A DNA stretch of 64,000 nucleotides from Roseateles koreensis (GCF_028595305.1 NZ_JAQQXS010000013.1:93001-157000), one strand, 5' to 3'. Shown: positions 54,552 to 63,486, numbered from the stretch's first letter. Notes: generated by a model from the sequence alone, not told the origin. Numbers and translations: made by a program.

Positions 54552-56660
54552 ATGAGTGCCATTTCCAAGAACCTCCTGATTGAATTGTTTGTCGAAGAGC
54601 TGCCGCCGAAGGCGCTCAAGAAGTTGGGCGATGCCTTCGCCCAGGTTCTGGTCGAGAGCCTCAAGGCGCAAGGCTTGGCCAGCGCCGCATCGGTAGCCAC
54701 CAGCTACGCATCGCCGCGCCGCCTGGGTTTGCATCTGACCGACGTGGCAGCCAAGGCCGCCGACCGTGCCCTGCTGCAAAAATTGATGCCCGTGACCGTG
54801 GCCCTGGACAAAGAGGGTCAGGCCACCCCCGCCTTGTTGAAGAAGCTTGTAGCCATGGGCTTTGACGCTTCGGCCGTGGCGCAACTCAAGCGCGCCCCCG
54901 ATGGCAAGGCCGAGGCCCTGTTCTTGGACACCGTGGTGGCCGGTGCCACGTTGGCCGAAGGCGTGCAAAAGGCGCTCGACGAGAGCCTGGCCAAGCTGCC
55001 CATCCCCAAGGTCATGACCTACCAGCTGGCCGATGGTTGGAGCGATGTGAAATTTGTGCGCCCCGCCCATGGCTTGCTGGCCTTGCATGGCAGCGAGTTG
55101 CTGCCGATTCAGGCCCTGGGGTTGACGGCCGGGCGTGAAACACGCGGCCATCGTTTTGAAGCCCAGGTGGCGTGCATCACCGTCGAGAGCGCTGACAGCT
55201 ACGCCGCGCAACTGCGCGAACAGGGTGCAGTGATCGCCGGTTTTGCCGAGCGGCGCGCTGACATCGTGCGCCAGCTTGACGCTGCTGCCGCCAAGCTGGG
55301 CCTCAAGCCGATTGAGGACGAAGCCTTGCTGGATGAAGTGACGGCCCTGGTCGAGCGGCCCAATGTGCTGAGCTGCCAGTTCGAGCCCGAGTTTCTGGCG
55401 GTACCGCAGGAATGCCTGATTCTCACGATGAAGGCCAACCAGAAGTACTTCCCGCTGCTGGACAGTGCCGGCAAACTAACGCATCACTTCCTGGTGGTCA
55501 GCAACGTCAGTCCGGCCGACGCCTCGGCCGTGACTGGCGGCAATGAGCGCGTGGTGCGGCCCCGTTTATCCGACGCCAAATTCTTCTTTGACCAAGACCG
55601 CAAGAAGTCCTTGGCGGACCGGGTCGCGGGCTTGGCCAAGGTGGTGTACCACGGCAAGCTGGGCACGCAGGGCGACCGGGTGGAGCGGGTTCGCGCCATC
55701 GCCAAGGCCATTGCGGCCCTGCTGGGCGGCGCTGAATTGGCGGCTGAGGCCGACCAGGCTGCGCTGCTTGCCAAGGCCGATTTGTTGACCGATATGGTGG
55801 GCGAGTTTCCCGAGTTGCAGGGCATCATGGGCGGCTACTATGCCCGCCATGACGGCCTGAGCGAAGCGGTGGCCCTGGCCGTTGAAGACCATTACAAGCC
55901 GCGTTTTGCGGGCGATGCGCTGCCGCGCAATGAGGTCGGCTTGGTTGTCGCCATGGCCGACAAGCTGGAAACCCTGGTGGGCATGTTCGGCATCGGCCAA
56001 CTGCCCACGGGCGACAAAGACCCCTTTGCACTGCGTCGCCACGCCCTGGGCCTGGTGCGCATGCTGAGCGAGCGCGCTGGCACCTTGAGCTTGGACGCCT
56101 TGATCGCGGCGGCGGTGCCGGCTTTCGGTGCATTGATTCAGAACCCCAGCGTGGCGCTGAGCGAGTTCATCTTCGACCGGTTGTCTGGTGCGCTGCGTGA
56201 GCAAGGCTTCAGCGCCCAAGAGGTGGACGCCGTGCTGGCCTTGCGGCCCCAGCGCTTGGGTGATGTGGCCCAGCGCCTGACGGCGGTGCGTGCTTTTGCT
56301 GCATTGCCCGAGGCTGCTTCGCTGGCCGCGGCCAACAAGCGCATCGGCAACATCCTGAAGAAGAGCGAAGAGCCGGTGCACGCCACGATTGACGAGGCCT
56401 TGCTGCAAGAGCCGGCCGAGCAACATCTGGCCACCGCTTTGAAGAATGTGCAGCCGATGGCTGACGCGCTGTTTGCACGCGGCGAGTTTGCTGCGTCGCT
56501 GCGTGAACTGGCCTCGCTGAAGGGCCCGGTTGACGCCTTCTTTGACGGCGTGATGGTCAACGCCGAAGATGCAGCCTTGCGCGCCAATCGGCTCGGCCTG
56601 CTGAAGAGCCTGCACGAGGCCATGAATCGGGTGGCCGATCTGGCGAGATTGGCGTCTTGA
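54552..56660 (+). CDS. glyS: glycyl-tRNA synthetase beta subunit
   Basis: The 702-residue beta subunit, which supplies tRNA binding. LIELFVEELPPKALKKL at the N-terminus, ETRGHRFEA and the GDRVERVRAIA segment are family hallmarks. The C-terminal region carries an anticodon-binding (DALR-like) domain. Its ATG follows the glyQ stop by two bases. Length is as expected (about 690-715). Confidence 0.97.
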   Translation: MSAISKNLLIELFVEELPPKALKKLGDAFAQVLVESLKAQGLASAASVATSYASPRRLGLHLTDVAAKAADRALLQKLMPVTVALDKEGQATPALLKKLVAMGFDASAVAQLKRAPDGKAEALFLDTVVAGATLAEGVQKALDESLAKLPIPKVMTYQLADGWSDVKFVRPAHGLLALHGSELLPIQALGLTAGRETRGHRFEAQVACITVESADSYAAQLREQGAVIAGFAERRADIVRQLDAAAAKLGLKPIEDEALLDEVTALVERPNVLSCQFEPEFLAVPQECLILTMKANQKYFPLLDSAGKLTHHFLVVSNVSPADASAVTGGNERVVRPRLSDAKFFFDQDRKKSLADRVAGLAKVVYHGKLGTQGDRVERVRAIAKAIAALLGGAELAAEADQAALLAKADLLTDMVGEFPELQGIMGGYYARHDGLSEAVALAVEDHYKPRFAGDALPRNEVGLVVAMADKLETLVGMFGIGQLPTGDKDPFALRRHALGLVRMLSERAGTLSLDALIAAAVPAFGALIQNPSVALSEFIFDRLSGALREQGFSAQEVDAVLALRPQRLGDVAQRLTAVRAFAALPEAASLAAANKRIGNILKKSEEPVHATIDEALLQEPAEQHLATALKNVQPMADALFARGEFAASLRELASLKGPVDAFFDGVMVNAEDAALRANRLGLLKSLHEAMNRVADLARLAS

Positions 56661-56703
56661 TGCGCTTGCATTTGGCGTTCATAACGAAAGAATTGAGCTG
56701 ACC

Positions 56704-57360
56704 ATGCCCGTTCGTTCTGATCACAACACCAATCACCCTATGAAGCTGGTCATCATGGGACGTGACGGGACGATCAACCAATACCGTGAAGACCACGTCA
56801 AGGCCATTGAAGAGTTGCAGCCCTTGCCGGGTGCGCTTGAGGCCGTGGCGCGGCTCAACCATGCGGGTTGGCACACGGTGATGGCGACCAATCAGCCGGG
56901 CATCGGGCGGGGCTTGCTGGACATGGCGTCGCTCAACGCCATTCACATCCGGCTCAATCAGATGCTGGCGGAAAAAGGCGGGCGGCTCGCTGCCGCCTTC
57001 TTCTGCCCGCACACGCCTGAAGAAGAATGCGCCTGCCGCAAGCCGCTGCCGGGCCTGGTTCACCAGATCGGCGAACGCTTTGGCGTGGACCTGTCCACCG
57101 TCCACATGGTTGGGGCGAGCCTGGGTGATTTGCAGACGGCGCAGGCGGCGGGCTGTATTCCGCATCTGGTGCGCAGCGAGCGTCTGGGCACGCGGGATGA
57201 GGCCACCTTCGCGGCCATCGCGGCGCAGGTACCTGGTACCCGTATCCACGACAGTCTCAGCGCTTTTGCTGAAAGCCTGATCCAACAAGATCGCCGCATC
57301 AAAGCCGATGCGCGCGGTGAAACCCAAGTCATCGACAGCGGCCCCGGAGAGTTGAATTGA
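56704..57360 (+). CDS. gmhB: GmhB-like HAD protein lacking key aspartates
   Basis: Homologue of D-glycero-beta-D-manno-heptose-1,7-bisphosphate 7-phosphatase (LPS core heptose synthesis), 218 residues. The zinc site CPHTPEEECACRKPLPG is intact, and ATNQPGIGRG matches HAD motif II. HAD motif I reads MGRDGTIN: Gly19 replaces the nucleophile Asp, while the acid Asp21 remains. Motif IV reads VGASLGDL, with Ala138 where the metal-binding Asp is expected. Both changes predict loss of phosphatase activity unless another function exists. Order glyS-gmhB-plsC is conserved in Burkholderiales. The ATG at 56740 is an alternative start. Confidence 0.82.
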   Translation: MPVRSDHNTNHPMKLVIMGRDGTINQYREDHVKAIEELQPLPGALEAVARLNHAGWHTVMATNQPGIGRGLLDMASLNAIHIRLNQMLAEKGGRLAAAFFCPHTPEEECACRKPLPGLVHQIGERFGVDLSTVHMVGASLGDLQTAQAAGCIPHLVRSERLGTRDEATFAAIAAQVPGTRIHDSLSAFAESLIQQDRRIKADARGETQVIDSGPGELN

Positions 57361-58136
57361 TTGCCACCTTGATTGCTGCACTGCGCTCGTTTTTGTTTGT
57401 CCTGTTCCTCATCGTGACCGTCATTCCGTGGGCCTTGGCGGTGTTGTTGATTTCGGTGTTTGCGCGCGGCAACACGGTGTATTGGGCGTGCGCAGCATGG
57501 TTGCGCGTGGCGATCTACGGGGCGCGTTATATCTGCGGCATACGTTGGCGCATTCAGGGCATGGAGAACCTGCCCACGCAGGCGGACAGCCGCTCGGCGG
57601 TGATTTTGTTGTCCAAGCACCAAAGCACCTGGGAGACTTTTGCCTACCCCTCGCTGATGTCTCACCCCTTGGCCTATGTGTTCAAACGTGAGTTGCTGTA
57701 TGTGCCCTTTTTCGGCTGGGCCATGGCGCGCATGGACATGATCCATATCGACCGCAGCAAGCGGGCGCAAGCCTGGAGTCGCGTGGCCGAACAAGGCAAG
57801 CGCCTCGCGGCCATGGGCCATTGGGTCATCATGTTCCCGGAAGGCACCCGTATCGCACGCGGTGAAAAGGGCGAGTACAAAACTGGCGGTACCCGCCTGG
57901 CTGTGGAAACCGGCGTGCCGGTGGTGCCGATCGCTGCGGCGGCCGCACGCTGCTGGCCGCGCAAGAGCTTTTTGCTGCGCCCTGGGGTGGTGGATATTTC
58001 CATCGGCCAACAGATTCCCTCCGTGGGGCGGCAGCCGGCCGAATTGATGAATGAAGTGGAGGCCTGGATCGAGGCCGAGATGCGCCGCATCGACCCCGAC
58101 GTGTACGCGCCGAAGCGGGCCGCCTCCGCCACCTGA
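57357..58136 (+). CDS. plsC: 1-acyl-sn-glycerol-3-phosphate acyltransferase
   Basis: A 259-residue membrane acyltransferase that makes phosphatidic acid from lysophosphatidate. Two N-terminal hydrophobic segments (about 1-55) are followed by the acceptor-binding motif KHQSTWE (HX4E variant of HX4D) and FPEGTRIARGEKG. The TTG start at 57357 overlaps the gmhB stop (ttga), implying coupling. It is followed by an uncharacterised metallopeptidase gene 29 bp downstream. Confidence 0.9.
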   Translation: MIATLIAALRSFLFVLFLIVTVIPWALAVLLISVFARGNTVYWACAAWLRVAIYGARYICGIRWRIQGMENLPTQADSRSAVILLSKHQSTWETFAYPSLMSHPLAYVFKRELLYVPFFGWAMARMDMIHIDRSKRAQAWSRVAEQGKRLAAMGHWVIMFPEGTRIARGEKGEYKTGGTRLAVETGVPVVPIAAAAARCWPRKSFLLRPGVVDISIGQQIPSVGRQPAELMNEVEAWIEAEMRRIDPDVYAPKRAASAT

Positions 58137-58165
58137 ATTGCCTGAATCGAGATCATCCGGCCACC

Positions 58166-59041
58166 ATGCGCAAGCGCCTCGCTCACCTTCTGCAAGAGGC
58201 CCAGCTGAGCTTGTTTGGCCCGGAGACGGTGCTCACGCCGCCGCGGGATTCTCAAATGCCGCCCAAACTGACGCCCAAGCAGTTGCCGCCAGTCCTGGCC
58301 CCTGAGACGCCGCACACCGTTGCGCCCAAAACGCAGCGCGAGATGTGCCTGGGCGAGCATCGTGTGGTGTATGAGTTGAAGCGGGCGCGGCGCCGCAGCA
58401 TCGGTTTTGTGGTGGGGGCTGACGGCTTGCGCGTGAGCGCGCCGCGTTGGGTGCCGCAAGCCGATATCGAGCGCGCCCTGCTGTTGAAATCAGACTGGAT
58501 CTTGCGCAAACTCGTTGAGCAACGTGAGCGTGCCCGCCGCGTGCAAGAGGCGCGTATCGAGTGGCGGGACGGCGCCAGCCTGTCGTATCTGGGGCGGGCC
58601 CTGCAGCTGCGCCTGGACGCCAGCCAATCGGGCGCGCGCTTCGATGAAGCGCAAGGCATTTTGACCGTCGGTTTGCCGCCGGCGGCTACGCAGGAGCAGG
58701 TGCGCGATGTCGTTCAGGCCTGGTTGCAGCGCCGGGCACGGGCTTGGTTCGAGCCCCGCTGCCAGCACTTTGCTGCCGCTTTGGGCGTGCAGATGAAGTC
58801 GCTGCGCTTGAGCTCGGCGCAGACGCGCTGGGGCAGTGCCAGCGCAGACGGTTCGATTCGCCTGAACTGGCGCCTGATTCACTTCACCCCGGCCATCATC
58901 GACTACGTGGTGGCGCACGAGTTGGCGCATTTGCGCGAGATGAATCACAGCGCCCGGTTTTGGGCGGTGGTGCGCTCCGTGGTGCCTGATTTTGAGCAGG
59001 CGCGCGGTCAGCTGCGGCAAGAATCCATCATTGCGGAATGA
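58166..59041 (+). CDS. YgjP-like (DUF45/WLM-type) metallopeptidase
   Basis: A 291-residue protein with the zinc motif HELAHLREMNH (His251, Glu252, His255, His261) and RWGSAS/RLNWRLIHFTPAIIDYVVAHE, the hallmark of the YgjP family. An Ala/Pro-rich N-terminal stretch of about 60 residues precedes the conserved domain. The peptide substrate is not known. The gene end overlaps the 3' end of the convergent MBL gene by 14 bp. Confidence 0.88.
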   Translation: MRKRLAHLLQEAQLSLFGPETVLTPPRDSQMPPKLTPKQLPPVLAPETPHTVAPKTQREMCLGEHRVVYELKRARRRSIGFVVGADGLRVSAPRWVPQADIERALLLKSDWILRKLVEQRERARRVQEARIEWRDGASLSYLGRALQLRLDASQSGARFDEAQGILTVGLPPAATQEQVRDVVQAWLQRRARAWFEPRCQHFAAALGVQMKSLRLSSAQTRWGSASADGSIRLNWRLIHFTPAIIDYVVAHELAHLREMNHSARFWAVVRSVVPDFEQARGQLRQESIIAE

Positions 59042-60122
59042 GCCGGCTGAAGCGGTAGATGCCGTCAGCCCCTTGCGTGCGCGTGAGCGCACCGCGCAAC
59101 CACAGCGCATGCAGATGGGCCACGGACTCGCCCATCGCAAACGTGGTTTGGTGCAGGTCGAGCTTGCGCTTGAAGAGCAAGTCCAGCAACTCAGCGGCGT
59201 GGCAGGGCTTGGCGGCACAGGCTTGTGCAACCTCGGCCAAGCGCTCGTCATGGTGGGCCAGCAACTGGTCCACGCGCGCGTGCAGGCCGGTGAATGGTTT
59301 GCCGTGGGCCGGCAACACCAGGGTGTCGGCAGGCAAGTTCAGCATCTCGCGGATCGACTGCAGATACAGGCTCAGCGGGTCGGCTTCCGGCTCGACATCC
59401 ACCACGCTCACATTGGTGGAAATGCGCGGCAGCACCATATCGCCCGAGATCAGCAGGCGAAGCGCCGGGCAGTGCAAGCTCATGTGCTCAGGCGCATGGC
59501 CGTAGCCCACGATGCAGGTCCAGTCGTGTCCGCCGATTTTCAGCGTCATGCCGTGCATCAGGCGCCGGTAGCGCGTGGGCACGCTGGGCACCATGCTGGG
59601 GTAGTAGCTGGCGCGGGCGCGAATTTTTTCGAGTGACTCTTCGTCCGTCAAACCGTGGCTGGCAAAGAAGTCTGCCGCCGCGTGCCCGCCCATGCCCACC
59701 GTTGAGCCGCTGGCCAGGCGCGCGAGGTTGAAGTCGGTGGCGCTGATCCACAAGCGGCAGTCGCGACCGTCGGTGCTCCATCGTTCGGTCAACCATGCCG
59801 CCAGGCCGATGTGGTCGGGGTGGAAGTGGGTGACGATCACCCGCAGCACGGGCAAGCCGTCCAGCTGGGTGGCAAACACCTGCTCCCACAAGGCTTGAGT
59901 GGCTGCATTGGCCACGCCGCAGTCCACGATGGTCCAGCCTTGCACCGCGCCGTCGGGCCCATCGATCTCGTCGCGCAACAGCCAGAGGTTGATGTGATCG
60001 AGCGCAAAAGGCAGGCCCATGCGCACCCAACGCACGCCGGGTGCAATGTCGAGCGTGCCGCCCGGGGTGGGCAGGGCGTCGCCCAGGGGGTAGTGCAATT
60101 CAGATTCGCGTGAGTTGGCCAT
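59028..60122 (-). CDS. MBL-fold metallo-hydrolase
   Basis: A 364-residue metallo-beta-lactamase-fold hydrolase with THFHPDHIG, GHAPEHMSLHCP, SGDMVLP and PAHGKPF, giving a complete dinuclear zinc site. The C-terminal about 90 residues form a helical extension (LFKRKLDLHQTTFAMGESVAHLHALW) typical of glyoxalase II-like/BLACT-type hydrolases. The substrate is unknown. It is divergent from the LiuR-like MerR regulator and may be under its control. Confidence 0.88.
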   Translation of the reverse strand: MANSRESELHYPLGDALPTPGGTLDIAPGVRWVRMGLPFALDHINLWLLRDEIDGPDGAVQGWTIVDCGVANAATQALWEQVFATQLDGLPVLRVIVTHFHPDHIGLAAWLTERWSTDGRDCRLWISATDFNLARLASGSTVGMGGHAAADFFASHGLTDEESLEKIRARASYYPSMVPSVPTRYRRLMHGMTLKIGGHDWTCIVGYGHAPEHMSLHCPALRLLISGDMVLPRISTNVSVVDVEPEADPLSLYLQSIREMLNLPADTLVLPAHGKPFTGLHARVDQLLAHHDERLAEVAQACAAKPCHAAELLDLLFKRKLDLHQTTFAMGESVAHLHALWLRGALTRTQGADGIYRFSRLIPQ

Positions 60123-60150
60123 GTTTACCCTTGATGCCTGTCAGTCGGTG

Positions 60151-60183
60151 GGGCAGTTAAACTGCCCTTTACGTTAACGTCAA
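60151..60183. promoter_or_regulatory. adjacent palindromes, LiuR-like operator
   Basis: In the 87-bp gap between the MBL and MerR genes, a perfect palindrome GGGCAGTT-a-AACTGCCC spans 60151-60167, followed by TTTACGTTAACGTCAA at 60168-60183, a near-palindrome resembling the TTTACGTT..ACGTAAA operator of LiuR-type MerR regulators. The location between divergent promoters fits autoregulation plus control of the MBL gene. Confidence 0.65.
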
Positions 60184-60209
60184 CGTTCGCCAGTTTAGCC
60201 ACCCGCCCC

Positions 60210-60632
60210 ATGACTTCCAGCGCTTCAACTTCTGTCGCCGAGGCACAAGGCCGTTTGTTCACCATCACCGAACTGGCGGCGGAGTTCGACATCACGCCGC
60301 GCGCCATCCGTTTCTACGAAGACATGGGCCTGCTGGAGCCCACCCGGGCCGGGCGTAACCGCATCTACACGCACCGCGACCGCACGCGCCTCAAGCTGAC
60401 CCTGCGCGGCAAGCGCCTGGGCCTGTCGCTGCAAGAGATCAAGCAGTTGGTCGACATGTACGACTCGGACACCGACACCGCCTCGCAGTTGAAAGCCTTT
60501 TTGGCGGTGCTACAGCAGCACCGCCGCCAGTTGCAGCAGCAGCTTGACGACATCGCCATCACCCTGGCGGAGATCGCTCAACACGAAGAGCGCTGCGAAA
60601 GCCTGCTGGCTGACGCGCAGGCAGGGCGTTAG
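60210..60632 (+). CDS. MerR-family regulator (LiuR-like)
   Basis: A 140-residue MerR protein: a helix-turn-helix (FTITELAAEFDITPRAIRFYEDMGLLEP, about 17-44), then a dimerisation coiled coil (SQLKAFLAVLQQHRRQLQQQLDDIAI). Sequence features match LiuR, the regulator of branched-chain amino acid/isovalerate catabolism. One Cys remains near the end (ERCESLL), but no metal cluster motif is present. The liu genes themselves are not in this window; a LiuR-like operator overlaps its promoter. Confidence 0.88.
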   Translation: MTSSASTSVAEAQGRLFTITELAAEFDITPRAIRFYEDMGLLEPTRAGRNRIYTHRDRTRLKLTLRGKRLGLSLQEIKQLVDMYDSDTDTASQLKAFLAVLQQHRRQLQQQLDDIAITLAEIAQHEERCESLLADAQAGR

Positions 60633-60675
60633 GCTCGCGGCGCAACAACTGGCCCGCCAGTCCGGCCAGCGGGCT

Positions 60676-62349
60676 TCAATACAGCCGAATGGCCATGTCG
60701 AAGCTCCAGGTCCGGCGGATTTCTATCACATCGAACTCACGCGCCAATGCCGGTTGAAACGGCGGGTAGGGCGCTTGGCTTTGCACAACCTGGCGGATGG
60801 CGGCGTCGATCTCAGGCACGCCGCTGGAGACTGCAAAGTTGACTGACTCGACTGAGCCATCGCTTCGTATCGCCACGGTCACCATGGGCCGGGTGTGCGG
60901 CTTCCTGACCGCCTCACGCACGGTCTCGAAGGTCATGTTCAGTTGAATCTTGCGCGCCCAGGCTTCGGCATACAGCACCAGCTCGGCATCGGGGTCGGTG
61001 CGGCCCCACAGTCGGCCCCGCCGCGCCAAGCTGGTGGTGGGCGGCAGCTTGTTTGAAAGCGCGGGGGTTTCGCGGGCCGCGAGCGCGGCCGCGTCACGCT
61101 TGGCGGCCTCTTCATCCAGCTGCCGGCCCATCGCCCGGCGGGAGGCCTCGCGCCGGGCCTCCTGGGCTGCCGCCTCTTGCTGTGCTGCTGTTGCGGCGGC
61201 GGCCGTTGCCGTTGCAGTTGCAGTTGCAGTTGCAGTTGCAGTTGCAGTTGCCGCAGCTTGGCGGGCGGCTTCGGCCCGCGCCGCGTCCGCCCGTGCGGCC
61301 TCTGCTCGAGCGGCCTCCGCCCGCACGGCCTCAGCACGAGCCGCTTCCGCCCGCTGCGCCTCCTGCCGGGCCGCAGCTTGGCGGTTGGCCTCCAGTCGTT
61401 CGGCTTCGGCGCGTGCCGCTTGCTGGCGGGCGGTGGCTTGGCGCGCCGCCTCCAAGCGCTCGGCCTCGATACGGGCAGCTTCAATACGCGCAGTCTCGGC
61501 CTTCGCCTGATCGGCCTTTGCCAGTTCGGCCCGCACCATTTCGGCCTTTGCCAGCTCCTGGCGTGTCTTCTCCTGCTGTGACGCTTGTTGCTGAAGGGCT
61601 TCTTGACGGGCGGCCTCCTTGCGGGCCGCTTCGACTTGTTCCGCCAGTTTCTGGGCCGCTTCCTGCGCCCGCGTTTCCTCGGCGGCAGGGTTTGGCCGCT
61701 CAGGCGTCGATGCACTGGGCGCCGCGGCGAGTGGCGGCAAGGGCGTTGGCAAGGGCGGCACCACCGGCGGCGGGGGCAGCCGCAGCTTGGCAGTCTCTGC
61801 GCGATCCAGCGCGATCACGCGGGGCGCAGGATTTGTTTCGAGGGCGGCGATGGGGTGCGCGAGGGGTTCGACGGGAGGTGCCACTGCCGCCGCCACTGCT
61901 GGCGCTGCGAGCTGGGGCGTGATTGGGCCAGCCGCCGGTGGGGCTGCTGGGGCCACGGTCATCGCGCCGGGTTCGGGGGGCGGTGGCGGTGGGGTGTTCA
62001 CCTCAGGTGGTTCGCCCAGTTGTTCTGTGGCTTGAATAGGCGCGGTTTGCAGGGCCGGCGGAGGGGGAGGGGCCTGCAGCGCCACCCGCAAGTCGGGTAC
62101 CTGGGCGCGCCGGTCTTGCCAGGGAAAGTCAAGGCCGGGGAGCCCCGACTTGGCCGCGCCGAAGCCCAGGCTCAGCAGCAGCGCGTGAACGAGCAGCGAG
62201 GTCAGCAGCGCCATGCTGGCACCGCGGCGCTCGTTGGGCGGGGCCGCGCGCCACCGCAGCAGGGCCGTGGTGGGCAGCGTTCCTCCCGCGTTGTCGCCGG
62301 CTGAGTTCAAGTACACGGCTCCGCAAGCCTGGGCCTCGAGCCGGAGCAC
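60676..62349 (-). CDS. long TonB/TolA-like energy-transducer protein
   Basis: A 557-residue protein with a single membrane anchor (MALLTSLLVHALLLSLGFG, from codon 46), a Pro-rich section, a very long charged Ala-rich helical region (about 225-390, many ARAEAARAE repeats) and a TonB C-terminal domain (YAEAWARKIQLNMTF...VTVAIRSDGSVESVNFAVSSGVPEIDAAI). The architecture matches TolA as well as TonB. An in-phase microsatellite codes for an Ala-Thr run. Start uncertain: GTG at 62349, or ATG at 62214, which would leave no cytoplasmic tail. No exbB/exbD or tol genes are adjacent. Confidence 0.82.
   Translation of the reverse strand: MLRLEAQACGAVYLNSAGDNAGGTLPTTALLRWRAAPPNERRGASMALLTSLLVHALLLSLGFGAAKSGLPGLDFPWQDRRAQVPDLRVALQAPPPPPALQTAPIQATEQLGEPPEVNTPPPPPPEPGAMTVAPAAPPAAGPITPQLAAPAVAAAVAPPVEPLAHPIAALETNPAPRVIALDRAETAKLRLPPPPVVPPLPTPLPPLAAAPSASTPERPNPAAEETRAQEAAQKLAEQVEAARKEAARQEALQQQASQQEKTRQELAKAEMVRAELAKADQAKAETARIEAARIEAERLEAARQATARQQAARAEAERLEANRQAAARQEAQRAEAARAEAVRAEAARAEAARADAARAEAARQAAATATATATATATATATAAAATAAQQEAAAQEARREASRRAMGRQLDEEAAKRDAAALAARETPALSNKLPPTTSLARRGRLWGRTDPDAELVLYAEAWARKIQLNMTFETVREAVRKPHTRPMVTVAIRSDGSVESVNFAVSSGVPEIDAAIRQVVQSQAPYPPFQPALAREFDVIEIRRTWSFDMAIRLY
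61205..61252. repeat. GTTGCA hexanucleotide microsatellite
   Basis: Six GTTGCA units flanked on both sides by GTTGCC. On the coding (minus) strand it encodes alternating Ala-Thr in the TonB/TolA-like protein, keeping frame. Confidence 0.95.
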
Positions 62350-62524
62350 ACACCGTGCCCAAGTCGCCCGCCATGGCCATGCCGCAACACCCCGGAGACA
62401 TCCTTCACTCGCATTCGATCAATTCTCCCATAGACACTGCCCGGCGCAGGGGGCTCGGCGACCCTGGCAGAATCCTTGACCCACCTCGCTTGCACCCCTG
62501 CCTTCCTGATTCTTCACCGCCCGC

Positions 62525-63226
62525 ATGACAGCTTCTGCCTCCTCCCCTCAACTCATCTCCGATCAAAGCCTGCAGCGCGGCGATCTGCAGGCTTTGCTCG
62601 CCGGGCCGGTGCCGGCTTTGCACTTTGAGCGTTGTGATTTTGAGGGGGCGGACCTGAGCCGGTTGAACTTGCGTGGGCTGCAGTTTTCAGCCTGCCGTTT
62701 TGTGGAGACCGTGTTCGAGAAATGCAGCCTGGTGGACACGCGCTGGGTGTCTTGCAAGGCGGGCCAGGCCAATTTCCATTTGGCGGATTTGACGGACGCG
62801 CAGTTCAGTCATTGCGACCTGAACAACACCCGGTGGGCGCGCAGCCGTCTGGCCTCCACTCAGTTCAGCGAGGTCAAACTCACGGGCGCAGATTTTGGCG
62901 GCGCCCACACCTTGGGGCTGAGTTTTCATGACTCGCTGATGGTGGGTGCAGATTTGCGGGGCATCTCTTTTCGCAAGCAAAAAGTCCAGCGCCTGGACTT
63001 GTCTGAGGCTGATTTGGGCGGCTGCGATTTTCGTGATGCGGTGTTCGAGGGCGGCAGCCTGCGCGACGCTAACTTGAAGAATGCACAGTTCAATGGCGCG
63101 GACCTGCGCTCGGTTGATCTGAGTGGTTTGAAGATCGCCAATCTGGCGCAGTTCTTCAAAGGCGCCACGATCTCTTTCGAGCAGGCGGCCGCCTTGGTCA
63201 GCGGTTTGGGCGTGCGCGTGATGTGA
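62525..63226 (+). CDS. pentapeptide-repeat protein (Qnr/MfpA-like fold)
   Basis: A 233-residue protein built largely of A(D/N)LXX-type repeats (FEGADLSRLNLRGLQFSAC, GADLRGISF, EADLGGCDF, DANLKNAQFNGADLRSVDLSG) from about residue 34 to 210, forming a right-handed quadrilateral beta-helix. No signal peptide. The size and a central irregular break (about 120-130) recall Qnr/MfpA DNA mimics that protect gyrase, but many pentapeptide proteins have other or unknown roles. The surrounding genes give no clue. Confidence 0.85.
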   Translation: MTASASSPQLISDQSLQRGDLQALLAGPVPALHFERCDFEGADLSRLNLRGLQFSACRFVETVFEKCSLVDTRWVSCKAGQANFHLADLTDAQFSHCDLNNTRWARSRLASTQFSEVKLTGADFGGAHTLGLSFHDSLMVGADLRGISFRKQKVQRLDLSEADLGGCDFRDAVFEGGSLRDANLKNAQFNGADLRSVDLSGLKIANLAQFFKGATISFEQAAALVSGLGVRVM

Positions 63227-63260
63227 GCGCTTTGCGCGTGCGATATGCGCAGCATGCGCA

Positions 63261-63290
63261 AGGGCGAGGGCGAGGGCGAGGGCGAGGGCA
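63261..63290. repeat. AGGGCG hexanucleotide microsatellite
   Basis: Four perfect AGGGCG units plus one variant (AGGGCA), 34 bp after the pentapeptide gene. Apart from this repeat, the 260-bp gap from 63227 to 63486 shows no gene or clear terminator. Confidence 0.9.
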
Positions 63291-63486
63291 GAGGTATGCG
63301 GTGCCCACAAGAATAGGAAGAGAAGTTTATGGCGGCAAAAGCACAAGTCCAAACAGACGGCATTGGGTCTACTTGGGCGTGTGTCACCTGGGCGGGCCTT
63401 GTGCCGGTGACAGCCCCGAACGGCATGAAGGGACGGGGACAAATTGCCTTGGGTTCACTCCTTGCATGGCCGTGTGGTGTGCCATT

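Noticed and set aside
61205..61252. possible frame-switching phase-variation tract
   Set aside because: Unit is six bases and in phase, so copy changes cannot shift the frame; only length change is possible.
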